From Rhynchopus sp. YZ270_cl-10 (lineage: Eukaryota > Euglenozoa > Diplonemea > Diplonemida > Diplonemidae), in the NCBI GenBank assembly GCA_964035575.1, contig OZ037886.1, forward strand, positions 620,001 through 684,000: a stretch of 64,000 bases of DNA. The letters run 5' to 3'. Numbering within the stretch: position 1 is the stretch's first letter; each line of letters begins with the position of its first letter. The notes under the pieces were generated by a model. It saw only the letters and a program-made list of their open reading frames with translations. It searched no databases and was not told the origin of the DNA. Of the stretch, positions 33,500-46,400 are shown piece by piece. The translations under genes and the position numbers were made by a program.

Positions 33500-34131
33500 G
33501 CGGAAGGGTAAGGTGACGAGGGGCGGTGATATGGGACACGCGCCGGAATGGCCTGGAGTCACCTGCGACATCACCACCGACGAGGGATACGCCGGGTTTG
33601 CAGACGTCCCTCAGGACAAGCGCGTTTCGAACCTTTACTACCACGTGAAGGAAAGTAAGGCCGCCAAGTTGCGCACTCGTCGTGCTGATAAGACTCATGA
33701 TGGTGTCGCCCCGCAAGCCAACCCCTCCTGCCTCATCCAGGCTCGGAGGAAACAAGCCGAAGAGGGGTTGGAAGGATTATGCGAAGAGGGGTCCACTGTC
33801 GCGCAGGCAACAACGGAAGCTTCAGTGGTTGCTGCCCCTCCTTGCCGGACATAGTTCACGGATGCGAATGACTATCTGCGTTTGCGGCGTCAAGGGGCAT
33901 TCTTCAAACACGCAAAAAAAGTGCGTAAAACTGAGGAAGCTCATGAACCTCGGTCTTCCCCCAAAGCGGCAGAAGCGGGTGAGGAAGCAGACAGACGCTT
34001 CGAACAGATCGGTTGCCACAACCAATATATCTGACCCTGAGCCTGCGCCTGAGCAATGCCCTCAGGAGGCTCACAATACCCAAAGGAAGGCCTTTTTGAG
34101 GTCCCTTATCTCGCAGACTCCTGTTGTATGA
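33500..34131 (+). mobile_element. Mobile-element fragment with zinc-knuckle-like motif (family unassigned)
   Basis: GC-rich, coding-like DNA on the plus strand, opposite to all host genes. It includes a Lys/Arg-rich stretch and a CVCGVKGHSS...KKC motif, a form of zinc knuckle common in proteins of mobile elements. No terminal repeats are visible, and the frames do not cover a full protein, so it is a broken remnant of uncertain family and age. Confidence 0.4.
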
Positions 34132-34339
34132 ACAACAGTTTTACGCTCGATTGAGAAAAAAAAAGCACACCTGCTGCCACCTTGAGCGCAGCGGAATTTT
34201 TGAGCAAAAACGCTTCAGAAGGTCGTACCACGATGATGTATTGTACAGAGCGCTAAGGGGAACGGGAAAAATAGGAGGTATTGTCTTTTGTTCTTTATTC
34301 GGTGTAGAAACAGTAAAGAGAAGTTGGAAAAAAAGAAAC

Positions 34340-34403
34340 TTTGACTTGAAATACAACAACCCGCTCATGACAGTGTACCTTGGTACATGCCCGGGTGTAC
34401 CGG
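34340..34403 (-). repeat. Short dispersed repeat R4, copy 2
   Basis: Shares TTGACTTGAAATACAACA and TGACAGTGTACCTTGGTA with 10676-10738, in the same orientation. A third, shorter copy is at 34558-34600. Confidence 0.7.
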
Positions 34404-35208
34404 ACCCCAACCTTGCAGTCCTACATCCATTTCAAGAAAAGACCGAGATGCGCAACAAAATAAAGGGAGGTTTGTTCCGTTGTCTTGTGTCTTGGCTAGT
34501 TTTTTTTTGGATAACCACCACAGAGGCCCAAACTATTCCGTCCCATCCAAAGAAATGCGACTTGTAATACAAAGCCCTCTCTCGTGACAGTGTACCTACC
34601 AAAAAGAAAATTCAGTAAGATGACCCTCAGCCTGTGAGACATGGTTGACATGGTTAAGAAACCCTATTAGTCTCCCATTATTTCCTGTGTACAGTTGCGA
34701 CTTTTTTTGCTTCAAAATAAGAGTTAAAAGAAAAGCGGGGGGCACAGAGCGATGTAAATGTTCTTATGCCTTTTGCAGGGGGATGGGGGTGTACTTAAAA
34801 CAATTTTTTTTTCTTTTGAGACCTACAGTCGCTTACTATGCTTCCTGCTGCGCACCATCTTCACCCTGTCATGAAAAAATGAAAGAAGTTGAAAAAGTGC
34901 AATGAAAAGATAAAAGTTGATGTATAAAAATAAAATATATCTGAAGTGACCCCCCGCTACTTCCCAACGGGAAAAACAAGGTGTTCTCTTCATTGTTCCA
35001 AGCGCCATACACGGTCTTTTTTAGACCAAGAAAGAGATCAACCTCGTCCGTCGCCACACAGTTCACCAAGCTGCCCTGGGGAACATGCTCCTCACCCACA
35101 CATCACCAACCAACCAATCAAGCGGAAGAGGGCGAAACCCCTAGTGGCTGTATTGTGATGGGCAATTAGCACAATATATGTGCTTAACAGCAGCCACTAG
35201 AAGATCTG

Positions 35209-35785
35209 TCAGTCGCCTGGGGACAGAGGGCTCGCTAGCCCAGTCGCCTGGGGGGGAAAGGGAAAAGGGAAAGGGTGGAGGGGTATGTGAAGAACACGGC
35301 CCGGAAGGGGTCGGGACAAAAAAGCTCCAGACAAATAGTATCGTGATAGAATGACATACCCGTGACTTTATTTCAGCCTCAAGCTTTGCAACCCTTTCCT
35401 TCAATTCTTCATTTTCCGCACGAAGGTTGTCGTAGTCACTCTGAGTGGATTGGTGGTGTGAGGGAGGGTATTTAGGTATTTTTAATAAGCTAAGGTTGTC
35501 CCTTCTACACTGATAGTGGCTTGTGTGGGGTAATTTATACGTAGCCCCACATTGCGGGGCGTTTCCTCTATTAAAAAAGAAGAAACAGAAGGGGAGGGGA
35601 GGGGAGGGAAGAGGAAAAAGACATACCTGGGAAGGCCCACCCAAGGCCTTCTTGATGAACTCAACCGGCTTGTCCGGGCGGTCCTGTTCCTCGTACAACG
35701 TGACCAGCACCTTTGTCAAGGCGTCCAGCACGTTGGCCTTCTCGAGGTACTTCTTGTACTCCTCCTTTTTCGATGCCATTGCCAT
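35209..35785 (-). CDS. MYCBP: MYCBP (AMY-1) homologue, copy 2
   Basis: Exons 35785-35627 and 35440-35360 repeat copy 1 with, by my count, two base differences in 240, both silent or nearly so. The sequence just upstream of the ATG is also identical for some 45 bp. The third exon is different: an AG acceptor at 35248 leads to 13 codons (ATGLASPLSPGD, stop at 35209), which is my best guess. Intron 1 keeps the first and last about 25 bases of copy 1 but its middle is unrelated (it contains CCCCACATTGCGGGG). So this is a recent tandem duplication whose intron interiors and 3' exon have been exchanged or replaced. Both copies could be expressed. Confidence 0.75.
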
Positions 35786-36335
35786 TTTTGTAGGTTTTTT
35801 TGTAGGTTATGTGTAGAATCCTGGGTGAAGAAAAATAGTTTTTGTCCACAAGAGCTGGAGTTAAGACAGGAAAGTACACATTATTTACTATTTTTGTATT
35901 GGGTAAATTAATTCTTGGAAAGCGCATTTTAAAGAAATAAACGAAAACAACGTTTACAAAAACCTTTTTGGAATGTGTTTCTTGCGAAAACATTGCGAGT
36001 TGTGTCGTGGGAAACAAAATCAGGTTCGAAAGATCAACAAATTTCTTTCAAACCAAATGCTCGAATCAAATAAGAAGGCAATGCCCCATCCCTTAACAGC
36101 TTTGTCGATAGCATCACTGTAGAACGAGTCTGGAAACGTTCTGCAATACTGACAACAAAAAACAGAAGAGTTTATGATGACACTAAGCCTTATGTACTTA
36201 GCCACCTTGTAGAAAAATAAAGCGAGTATGAGGAATTCACATGGCAAAGGCGAACTGGACAAAGCTTGGCTCTTTGTGGACCGTTTTGTGCATCACAGTA
36301 TCAAATCAATTGATTAGGGTTGCAGGGCAGGGTTG
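35786..36335. other. Spacer with repeat R3
   Basis: No gene. R3 copy at 36168-36208. Confidence 0.4.
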
Positions 36336-37196
36336 TCAGACGCCCATCATAGACTTGATAGCGTCACCCCAAAACTCTTGATTGGTTTCGTCCACAAAGT
36401 TGTGTGTCAGCGAGGTGCTGTCTTCGTTATTGAAGACTGCGTGCCAAGCTTTGGATGGAACGAACATTGCTGTGCCAGGTTTTTGTTGATATTCGTAGAA
36501 CCTGGCGCCGTCCCAGTCGTTCTCGCCTTCTTCGTTGTAGATGGAGAAGAGATTGGGCTTTGGCTCCTCTTCCTCATGGGATCGTTTCTTTGCCACTTCA
36601 TTCACCCTCTCATGGTCCTCTCCATGCACCAATAGCCACTTCTTCGATCCATGCAACAGCGTTAACCAAGCAGAGCTATTGAGAATATCGATGTGCGTTG
36701 CGCTACCACTCCCCTTCGTTCCAATGTACGCCCACGTGAAGAACGTCTCAGGTTTCAACAAAATCGGCAACTCCACAGGGGTCAACTGCTTTTTCGTATA
36801 AAACGAATGAAAAGGAAGCTCCACCAGCAGCGCTGGGTCCATAATAGAGTACTTCATATACAACGGCAGTGGCGAAGGCTCTGGGCTTGCGAAGGAGGCT
36901 GAGAGCAGGGAGGTCGCGGCTTGCAGAGGCATCTCATCGCTTGAGGCGGCAACAAAGTCTGCTGTCATGTCGGAAGGCTGGCCGATGGTGATCTCTGCAG
37001 ACTCGTCTTCGCCCTGTTCTCCCGTAGACAGCTCGTTGAAGATGTTGAAGAACTGTTCTGTGTCCTTCCACTTTGCGTCTGACTCCCATTTCATGCCGGT
37101 CAACGCAAAGGGCTGTAGCGACTTTGCAAGTGCTTGCATCTTCTCCAACGTCAGCTCTGCCACCGAATACTCAGGAAGAGGTATCCATTTGGGCAT
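36336..37196 (-). CDS. JmjC-domain (cupin-8 type) 2-oxoglutarate oxygenase
   Basis: A 286-residue single-exon protein. The iron-binding triad of the JmjC/cupin-8 fold is present: His168 and Asp170 in SATHIDILNSS, and distal His252 in FVPSKAWHAVFN; the following TSLTHNFVDE resembles the equivalent segment of JMJD6-like enzymes (WWHVVLN...AVTQNFV). TWAYIG and WLLVHGEDHERV are also typical. A Lys at HGSKKWLLV could bind 2-oxoglutarate. A charged insertion at about 190-230 (EEEEPKP, NEEGENDWDG) separates the halves. The enzyme would hydroxylate a protein or RNA substrate, which cannot be named from sequence. It is distinct from the TYW5-type JmjC at 61719. Confidence 0.88.
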   Translation of the reverse strand: MPKWIPLPEYSVAELTLEKMQALAKSLQPFALTGMKWESDAKWKDTEQFFNIFNELSTGEQGEDESAEITIGQPSDMTADFVAASSDEMPLQAATSLLSASFASPEPSPLPLYMKYSIMDPALLVELPFHSFYTKKQLTPVELPILLKPETFFTWAYIGTKGSGSATHIDILNSSAWLTLLHGSKKWLLVHGEDHERVNEVAKKRSHEEEEPKPNLFSIYNEEGENDWDGARFYEYQQKPGTAMFVPSKAWHAVFNNEDSTSLTHNFVDETNQEFWGDAIKSMMGV

Positions 37197-37437
37197 AGAA
37201 AAGATAAGAGAAAAGATAAGTTGAAGGTGTAAAGGGGGAAAGAATACTGTGAGGGGAGGTGGGTGGAGAGGAGGGAAATATGGTAAATATGTGACCTTTT
37301 TTCAGTTTTTTCAGTCAAAACTTGGTTTTTCTATGTATGGAGGTTAGAATTGTTTGGAGCAGTTTTGTTTTGTTGCTTTTTTAGTTCTTACAGATCAAAG
37401 AAAAATGCTTTTCCGCTGTCTCGGAGCAATCGTAAGA

Positions 37438-40400
37438 TCACCAACAGAGAACAGCAAGCACAGACAAGACCCAGAGCGCCAGGGGAGGGGAAACCCTTCC
37501 TGCGTGCAACGGGTTGAAGAATATGGAGGGCTGGGGGGTGGCTGGCGAGCGTGTCCAGGGGACGTACGAAAATTTGTCTGTTGTGGGCTGCGGGATCGCA
37601 GGGTTGCCTGTTTCCAGTATGACAGGCGGTGCCGAGGTTACAGGCGCACTCACACGCACCATCAACACTGTAGGATGTGTTGTTGCTTTTTCAACATAGT
37701 TCGTCAAAAAATGGGGAGAATGACAATGTGTCCATGCTGTTGCATACCTGATGTAGAAGCATCCGGGAAGTTAGTACGCAGCCCAGACTGGTTATTCTGG
37801 AGAATCGTCTCTGCAAAGACGAGCAGTTTGTCCTGCCAGGCGGGGTCGAAGTTGTCGTTTGCACCGCCCTGCGCGGACATGACTTCTACTTCGAACTCAA
37901 CCTGTTGTTGTTTGTTGTTAATGATATTTCGTAACTATTCATACCAAGCTCGTACACGAGGAGACACAGATGACAGGCTTTGCAGCAAGCTCGTCGGCAT
38001 CTCTATTGACAACAGCTGTCGCAGGTCTGTCCCATTGTTTGCATATGTTCGCATCTGCCTTGTGTGCAAGCGTTATGCCAACCTCAGCATCTGCCACCGA
38101 CAGCGAGCACGCGTATCGAAGGTACACAGAGATCTCCCTGCCAGACTCGCGCGTCATATCGCTGAGAATAGTTTTTTCGAACGATGCCTTCTCAGCATTC
38201 CCAAAGGTCCCCAGGTCCACCGCGCCAATACCAAAGACAAGCCTGGGAAGTCCCGAGGTATCAACGGGGACGGGCGTCGGGAGTGGAGTGGGGGCAGCAA
38301 CAGAGGAGTCGCCCACCTCAAAGTGGTCACCCCGCATGCTCACATAGGTGCACGTTGTGTGCGGGTCTAGGTCGCGCGAGGTGCTGCACGTCACATTCAA
38401 AGTAGCGTTCGAACACAGCCCACCAAACCCAAGACCCTTGAACACAACCCTCCCACCCTGCACCTTCTTCGTATCCCATCCTGTTGGCCATGATATCATC
38501 TCGGTCTTCAACCCACTGAGGACACCCATGGAGAAGCCACGCGACCCGAAGTTGCAGACAATATTCAACTTAAGCACCGTCACATCGTCTCCGGTGATGA
38601 CTGCACCGTTTTTGTCGTTTATTGTGAACGTCAAATCAAACGGTGTAAAGACCGGCGCTCGCGGGAAGTTTGTTATTTCTGTTGGCTTGAGAGGATTGAG
38701 ATGGCGGCCGATGGGTGTGAAGACTGTGGTAGGGAGGGTGCAGACTGCGTTACCGCAACTCACGTTTGCGCCTTCGAAATTAAAACGGTTGATTTTTTGG
38801 AAATTCACTGTCGCAGTGAAGACATCTGGTGTCTGCAGCATATTGCCTTTGGGTTCCTGAAACAACGCAGGACTGGCCAGGGTAAACTGAGAATGTCTGT
38901 CAACAGTGTTGCTGTCGAGCCCCACATATTCAAGGGGACCTATCGTCTGTGTACCCTGCTGAAGGTGGATCTCTTGGTTCTGCGAGAGCGTGGTCCCCTG
39001 CGATACAAATCCATTCATCCCACACTGCGGGACTCTGCTGTACGTGCAGGAGCCCCCTTCTTGGCAACCCTTACTCAAAAACTGGAGATCCTGGTCATAT
39101 ACGTCGCATGGCACCGCAACGGGCTTCAAGAACACATAGGAGTCGTACCCACCGTCCTCTGGATCGAGGGGCTGTGTGGCAACACTTCCTTCACAGACAG
39201 TGCCCCAGGTGCAGCCCACGTGGATCAGGCATTGCTCTGGTATTTGGAAGGCACTGCAAGGGCGTGGTGTATAAGTGTCGAGCGCTGTGATGCGGAGGTA
39301 ATATGGATAGCCCCAGACCCAGTTGAAGGGTGTGCGTTTGTTGAGTGTGGGGTGCGGCTTAGAAATGCTGTCGCTGTCGACGTCCTTGGGGCCCATCTCG
39401 AGGTCGATGTCATCTGCATCGTCGTCGTCGTAGGAGAAGTCGCGTAGTGGCTGCCACCCTGCATCATAGGCAGGGTCGTTGAACGGTGTTGTGTTGATCT
39501 CGACCACAAGGCGGTCCGCACTGCGTACCACGTAGAGCGGTCCTATGCCGAAGAGAGACGTCATGTAGTTCTTCGATGGGTTGGTTATGATGTTGGTAAC
39601 ACCGGTCAGCTTCAAACCACCTAAGGTGGCCTTCGCGGAGAATGTCCAGTTAAAGTGCCTGCATGCACCAAGCGAGTTGGTGCTGTTGTCCACAGTGTAG
39701 CAGTCCGGTGCGATGGTAGGGTCGAGGTTCAAAGGAAACACGGCAACCCCGTTTTTGACAGTGAGGGTGAGGTTGAAGCGTTCGGTTGTGTTGCCCCAGG
39801 ACCGCATCCCGTCTACAGCGACGACAGTCTTGTGGTCGCCGTGCACAACGAGGCCGTCCTTGTCCACCACAGCGATCGACAACGCAGAGCCCCGCCCAGC
39901 AATCATCGCAGGCTTGCCAAACCCGGTTTTTGCATGCAAATCTGTAAAATTCAACAACGACCCATCGGGCGCACTCCACTTCTGAACACGGATCCCTGTA
40001 GGCCGTTGTATCGCCACCTCTAATGTTTGCAGCAGGTCTGTCGGCGACGGCAGGTTTTTCATACCCTGTATCTTGCAAGACGTTGCGTTGTTAATTGATG
40101 TAAAGTGCCCTACCAACGCAAGCCGTGTTTGGAACGGTGGTGTTACTGCATTCCCTAAGACCACGGGGGGACAGTTTGCCTCTAGGCACACAAAGCAGCC
40201 TGGAGGGTTGAGGTCGAGACCAAGGTTGCTGAAGAGGTTGCTTGGGCTGATCACAGACGACGCATCTGAGTAGGAGCTGTCCCAGACCTGCAGCTCAAGC
40301 GACATCGTTTCATTGTACACTGCTGTTGTGGAGACGAGCAAATCTCTGCGGGTGCCCTTGATCTTGACAAGCTTCGTTGATGAGTAGGTCCACTTCGACA

Positions 40401-43400
40401 GCCCCACGGTGATGACACTCAACGTCGCCTTCTGTGCATCTGCATTCGCAAACTCCGGTGCAGACGACGACACTTCAACGTCGCACTTCACAGACTGCCG
40501 GTCCCCGATGTCGCGAATACGCACCTTAAAGTCTGCTCTCCCATTCTTGAACGTCGTGTACGAGAACGACACCGCAGTGTTGTTCTGCGGTGGTGTCTCC
40601 GGCAGCAGAATATGGCAGTCAGGACATTCCCGAGAACAGTCGACCGTGAGGGTGACACCCTGCCCGCTTGGCGGGTCTGTCACAGAGAGGTAGTAAGTGC
40701 TGTTGAGGAGCTCTACACCGGGCTTGATGCCAAGCGTGAAGACAGTGACGTTGTATGGATCACCTTGTTTGATGTTCACTACACCAGGCATGGTTGTGAC
40801 ATAGCGTGTAGGTGGTACAGCCCACTTTAGGACAGGCGGCATGCCGCCTGACAACGTTCGCATGGGCAGCGACATCTTATTAAAGACTACCTGCGGGAGG
40901 AAGGCGGGGGAGGGGTCCCCGGTCACAGCGATGGTCACGACCCCTGGGTGAACGGCGCCACCGATGTCGGTTGGAATGCCGTCCTGAAGGATGTGCCCTG
41001 CGATAAGGTCGATGGTTGGCTTGGTCTGCGGCAGTGTAAAGTCAATGCGACGTCCGTTGAGCATGAACGACGAGACGTCTGCCACGTTGTATGGTAGAGG
41101 TGTGGCACGCACCGTCATGACAGGGCTTTTCACAGGCTCCGAATAGAGCCGCCTCCACGCCAGTGCAGAGGGCCCGCCTACAAGGAAGGAACGGTCGCCC
41201 AGGTCGTCTGCTGCGTAGAGACCAAAGCTCCACACTGCGGTGGTCTGTGTGGCAGTGAGCATCATGGTGTGGTTCGTCATGTTCATGGGGATGACCATCA
41301 GCTGCGTCGCGTCGGTCAGCACAGTGAACTCATGCGCCTTGACAGCAAACCGCACCACGCATGAGTAGCACGCCCTCGTGAAGTACATCCGCACCGTCGC
41401 AGTGCCATTCGCAGCAGTCGTCTGCTGCTGTTTGTCCACAGGCGACGTTACCACCATGCTCCCCCCACCACCATTGCCCTGCGACGCAGTCTGGTCCAGA
41501 CTCAAAGACGCAAGGTCAGACCCCAGCCAAGAAGGGTTGTGGTTCGCATCCACCCGCCACGCTGTGAGCGAGAATGCACGTCTCCTCCGCACCGACACAG
41601 GCGGGATACCCGCAAGCAGCCAGATCTCGCCACAAGTGACAACACGGAACAGCAGCACATCGCCCACAGTGGCCACACCCTTAATGCTCACGCTCCGCTG
41701 CGGGAAACTCCCCCAGTGCTGCAGCAGCCCGTTTGTGTCGTCAATCTCATAGTGGAACCAGATCTCGCAGTTGCTGCACGGACGTGTGAAAAAGAACTTC
41801 AGCACATTGGTCTGCCCAAGAAGCGTTGCACCCTTGCGCGTCGCAAGCAGCATGTCTTCGCTCTGCACACCACACTTGATACCCTTCCCAACAAGCCCGG
41901 CAGAGACAAACCCTCCGTTCCCGTACTTCACGATGCCCGACACCAGCGCGTCACCCTTCTGTGGGTGCACCCACTTCGATGCGACCCAGACCCTGTACGT
42001 AGACTTCACAGGGACAGACCACTTCCCGAACTTCTGCACTGACTCGAACGAAGCTGTGAAGAACTCACCGACACTGATTGTGCCGTCCAGAGCGGGCTTT
42101 GGTGCGGACTGTTCAAGAACATGCACGGTGTTTGCTTGTGGCTTGCGTGTTGTGAACGGCTTCGTGAGCTTTGTCCGCTCTGCGAAAGGAGGCGACTGGT
42201 TGAGATCACCTGCGGGGTCGGCAAAGCAATCCTTGACAGAGTTTGCACCTGTGTAGCAGAGACTGAGCTCAATGGTGCACTGCTGGCAGGGTTCCGTCAG
42301 CTCGAGCCAGAGCGTGGCGACACCTTGGTTGGTGCGCACTGTGTCGGCGATGGAGGGCTGCTGGAAGGCAGCATCAATGGTCGTCGGGAGCAGCAGCGAC
42401 CCTCCCAGGCGCTTCGACGGCGTCATCTCGTGCACAATCAGGTAGCCCCCGTCGTTGCACCCACTCCACATGCGCTTCCTCGCCGTCACCAGCGAGGATT
42501 GGAAGGTCCACGCACGTTCCGCAGGGGACACCGCAATGCCGTTGATAGTCGACGTCTTCACAATCGCCTGTATGGGGAACGGGATGCCTGCCACCGCACC
42601 ATGCTTCGTGTAGCTCCACCCCTGCGCAGGCACAGTTGCGTACGACCTGAAGTTCTTGTCGGTGATCGTGAACTTCCGCTTCCGTGGACACTCGCTGTCG
42701 TCCTCCACTGTGTCGAGGATGTTCCACACGGAGTACGGTGTCATGGTAGAGCGCGACCAGCGGTATGCGCTTGTTGTGGAGAGCGGCGTGATGAGCTCGT
42801 TGGGGGAGAGCAGGTTCTCTGCGGTGATCTCGATCTGCACAGCGGCGACGCGCTCTTCGAGGCCGTACACAGAGATGTAGCCGAAGGGGTCGTAGGTCTT
42901 GTTCAGGAGTGAGTCGATTATGCTCACACGTGCTGGGAGGGCGTTCGTGACTGTCACCACGGTGTTGCTGATGACAGGGTTGCTCACCTCCACAAGCAGG
43001 TTCGCCTTCTGCGTGCCGACTGCAGGTGTCGACACGGCGAAACGAAGCGGCTTCTCGTACACAACGTAGCGCAGGATGTCGTTTTGTATTGCGTAGTACG
43101 CAAGCGCCGTGAACGACAGAGGCGTCGCCTTCCGCCCACAGTCCTGCGTGCCCGGCTCCAGCACCGTCGCACCTACCACATTCACGATCGCAGTCTTCAC
43201 ACTCGCAGACGAAGGCGGCAGCAGCCACAACGTGATACTCGCACACGGATTCCCTTGAAACCACGCCGCCGGATTATCAACCAGACTCGAAGACCCATTC
43301 ACCGTCGCACAAATAGAGATGTTCCCTTCACGCACGGGTGGACGTGTCGCAGGGGTACCCAGCTGAGTGATGGTGATGACACCCTGGCCGCCTGCACCCG

Positions 43401-46400
43401 ACACACCTGCAGCATCTCTTGCACGGACAAGACGCACCGAGGGCGCACCGTAGGAGTACGTGAGGTAGGGGTCGTTGCCGTCACCCTTGCCCTGCCAGTC
43501 TGCGTGGGGGGAGGTGATCTTCATGGGGTCCGTCGTACAGGGTGCGCTGCGGCTGACGCAGTTCCACGCAACAGGCGTGGTGGCACCTGCGGGGCTCTTC
43601 ACGGTGATGTTCCTGTCGCGCAGGTCGACAGTCTCCTTCCCTTTGAGGGTGGTCGGCTTCTTGTACACCCAGACCGTCACTAGCAGTGTTGTCGTGTCTG
43701 TCGTGCTCTGCCACTTGTCGCACCCCTCTGCCACAGCACACAACGGGGTCGCACCCACAACCGACACTATCTTCATGAAGCTCGGCGGCTCCGTCACGGA
43801 CCCACCCTTCAACTTCACTGTTGTCGTGCACGACCTGTGGGTGGTCCCCTTTGCAATCGACCCAGGAAACGCTGGGTTGTACACAGTCCCGACACTGTGG
43901 AAGGTAACGTCAACAGGCGTCTCCAGTGCAGTTGGGGGGATCCCTTCGAAGAGCAGACGTGTGAAGACTGCTTGGGTGCGTCCGTCTGGTGTTGCCACCA
44001 TCTTAGCGGTCAGGACGCTGCGGATGAGGATCTGATGCCGCATGCGTGGCTCCGTGAGCGGCACCTTGAGCACGGCGACATCCTTCGTCAAGTCTGTGTA
44101 CACCCACCAACGCGGCCAGGGGACGTTCTTGCCTTTGCTGTTGAGGGGGCTGACAGTGACTTCAAATGTGTCTGAGGTGGTGCGACCTGGCGGCATGGCC
44201 ACACCTTTGGTCAAGGCCTCAGGGTCGAGTGTGCACTGCAATGCTGCTGTGTCGTCTGTGAAAGTGAGCGAGGCCAATCCGTACTCCTGCTGTGCAGAGA
44301 GAGGGCTCGCACCCCATGTGCTGTGGAAGGTGAAGTCGCAGTTGTGGCACGGCTGCGAGGTACGCATATCCCACTGTGCACCCCACTGGTTCCCAATGCG
44401 CATTGTGCTGTACCGGAAGACGTCGCAACGTGACATAGCGTTGTAGTGGTTGCAAGTGACACTGCCGTTCCTGAAGAGCATTGGGCCAGTCCCCTTCAAA
44501 AGCGATACACCGTCACGGTTGAACACACCATCAGCAGGCGCAGGCGAGCCAATCAGAACAAAGATATCCCCATAGTGGAACTCATCAGGGAACCAGAACC
44601 CACCCATCGGGGTGCCAGGGAGCACCGTCACCGTGATCCCGTTGGTGATAGGTGCCACGGGGACGAGGGCGGACCCGCCTACGCCCTCAACCCGCAGCGT
44701 CTGTGCAACGACTCTGACAGGCGTCTGCAGCACGGCACGCAGCTTGGTGCTGCCGCGCTCAAAGAGGAACTCTATGGAGCACCCCGACGGCGTGTTGAAG
44801 CGCGAGCAGCCGAGGTTGTTGAGCACACGGAACCAGATGCGGAAGGTGGTGCCCGAGCCCATGTTGTCAGGGTACGCCCCGGTCAGCACGTTGCCTGTGT
44901 ACGCAGGGGAGGTGCGGAGGTTATCCTGTGTGAACGTCGGGACGCCCTGCTTGTTCTGTGTGTGCCACGTGAACAGCACCTTGTTGTCCGCCTGTCCAAG
45001 CACACTCGCAGAGAGCAGCCACGGTCCAAGCGGTGCCCCCGCACTGGCAGGGAGACTTGTACAGGGGACAGCGTTGTCGACACACACCTGGTACGTCGCC
45101 TCGTATGGGATCAGTGACTGGATGTAGCTCCCCTCCATCGCACGCAGCACACTGTTCGGTTCGGGGAAGGTTGTGTTTCTGTTGTCCGCATTCCACACGT
45201 CTGTTGGCGGCAGGGCGGTGGACACCCCCGACAGTCCGTACAGATCCATAGGTGCCACATCCACAAGCCTGATGTCTGTTGGCTCTCTCCGCACAACCTG
45301 CACAGCAAGCCTCACCCACAGGCCGTTCCCCTGCGGGATGTGGAAGTCGTTCAGCCCGTACGACACGTTCAGGTACACTGTGGAGGAGGTGCGGTCTGCA
45401 ATGAGGTGTGGGTACACAGTGAAGTCGTACTGCCCACCGGGCATCCACTTCTGCCCCATGACCTCCGCCCAGGAGAGCGGCTGGAAGTCTGTTGCGAGAG
45501 CTGCAGGGATGCCCTTCCAGATGCCGTTGTAGTCCAGCAGGGAGTACTTCACAGAGAAGCTGCCCTTGGCTGCGTACTCGACAGGACCACCGTAGCGCGC
45601 TTGGATGTGGATGGTGCACTTTTCGCCGTGGTAGCATGTCTTCAGATAGCACTGTGGGTTTGTTGCTGTGCAGCCGAATGCCTGCTTTGGTTGGATAGGT
45701 GGAATTGCGGAGAGCACTTCGACTGAGTCGATCTGAACCTCGTCTGGGTAGTGGTTCTCGATGTTCACCCACACGGGGTCGGAGTACACGGGTAGCTGGT
45801 CGCCTGTGGGGATGCCTGCGATGCGGATGCCACAGCCCCACTGGCTGTCGGAGAGGTCACGCTTGCAGGCGGATTTGTACTGCAGCTTGAAGAGCACCAT
45901 GCCTGAGGAGAGGAACTGCTTAAGCCCTGTCGCCGACCACCCGTAGTCTGTTGACATTGCTGCCGAGCAGGCGCCTATGGTGTTCTCAATCAGATACTCT
46001 GTCGGCACCTTGTACGACGTTGTGCACGACAAATCTAGCCACGACTTTGGTGTCTTGCACTGCTCCACCCACACTGCATAGTTCCCAAAGGGCACCCGCC
46101 CCTGCGTTGTCGCTGCAAGCACCGTCAACCCAATGATCGACCCCGACCTGTACACAGGTGTGTACGAAACCTGCCCGCTCGGCTCTGTGATGAGGGCCAG
46201 CTCTGTGTTCTCGTACTGCAGCTGTGTGACCTTAGGGTCGAACGCGGCAAAGCGTCGGGAGGTGTTGTACGGCTCAAGATATTCGACCTCAAACCGTGTG
46301 ACCTTCAGACTCTCTGTGTAGTACCCCACCTCGACGATGCGGTTGTAGAGTTGGTACATAACACCACCATTGGCGACAGTGCCGTTGTCCGGGATGCGGT

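Larger units (their letters stand above)
33308..35208. other. Spacer between the two MYCBP copies
   Basis: No host gene supported. It holds a GC-rich mobile-element fragment (33500-34131), repeats R4 (34340-34403, 34558-34600) and R3 (34614-34650). The rest is AT-rich. Confidence 0.45.
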
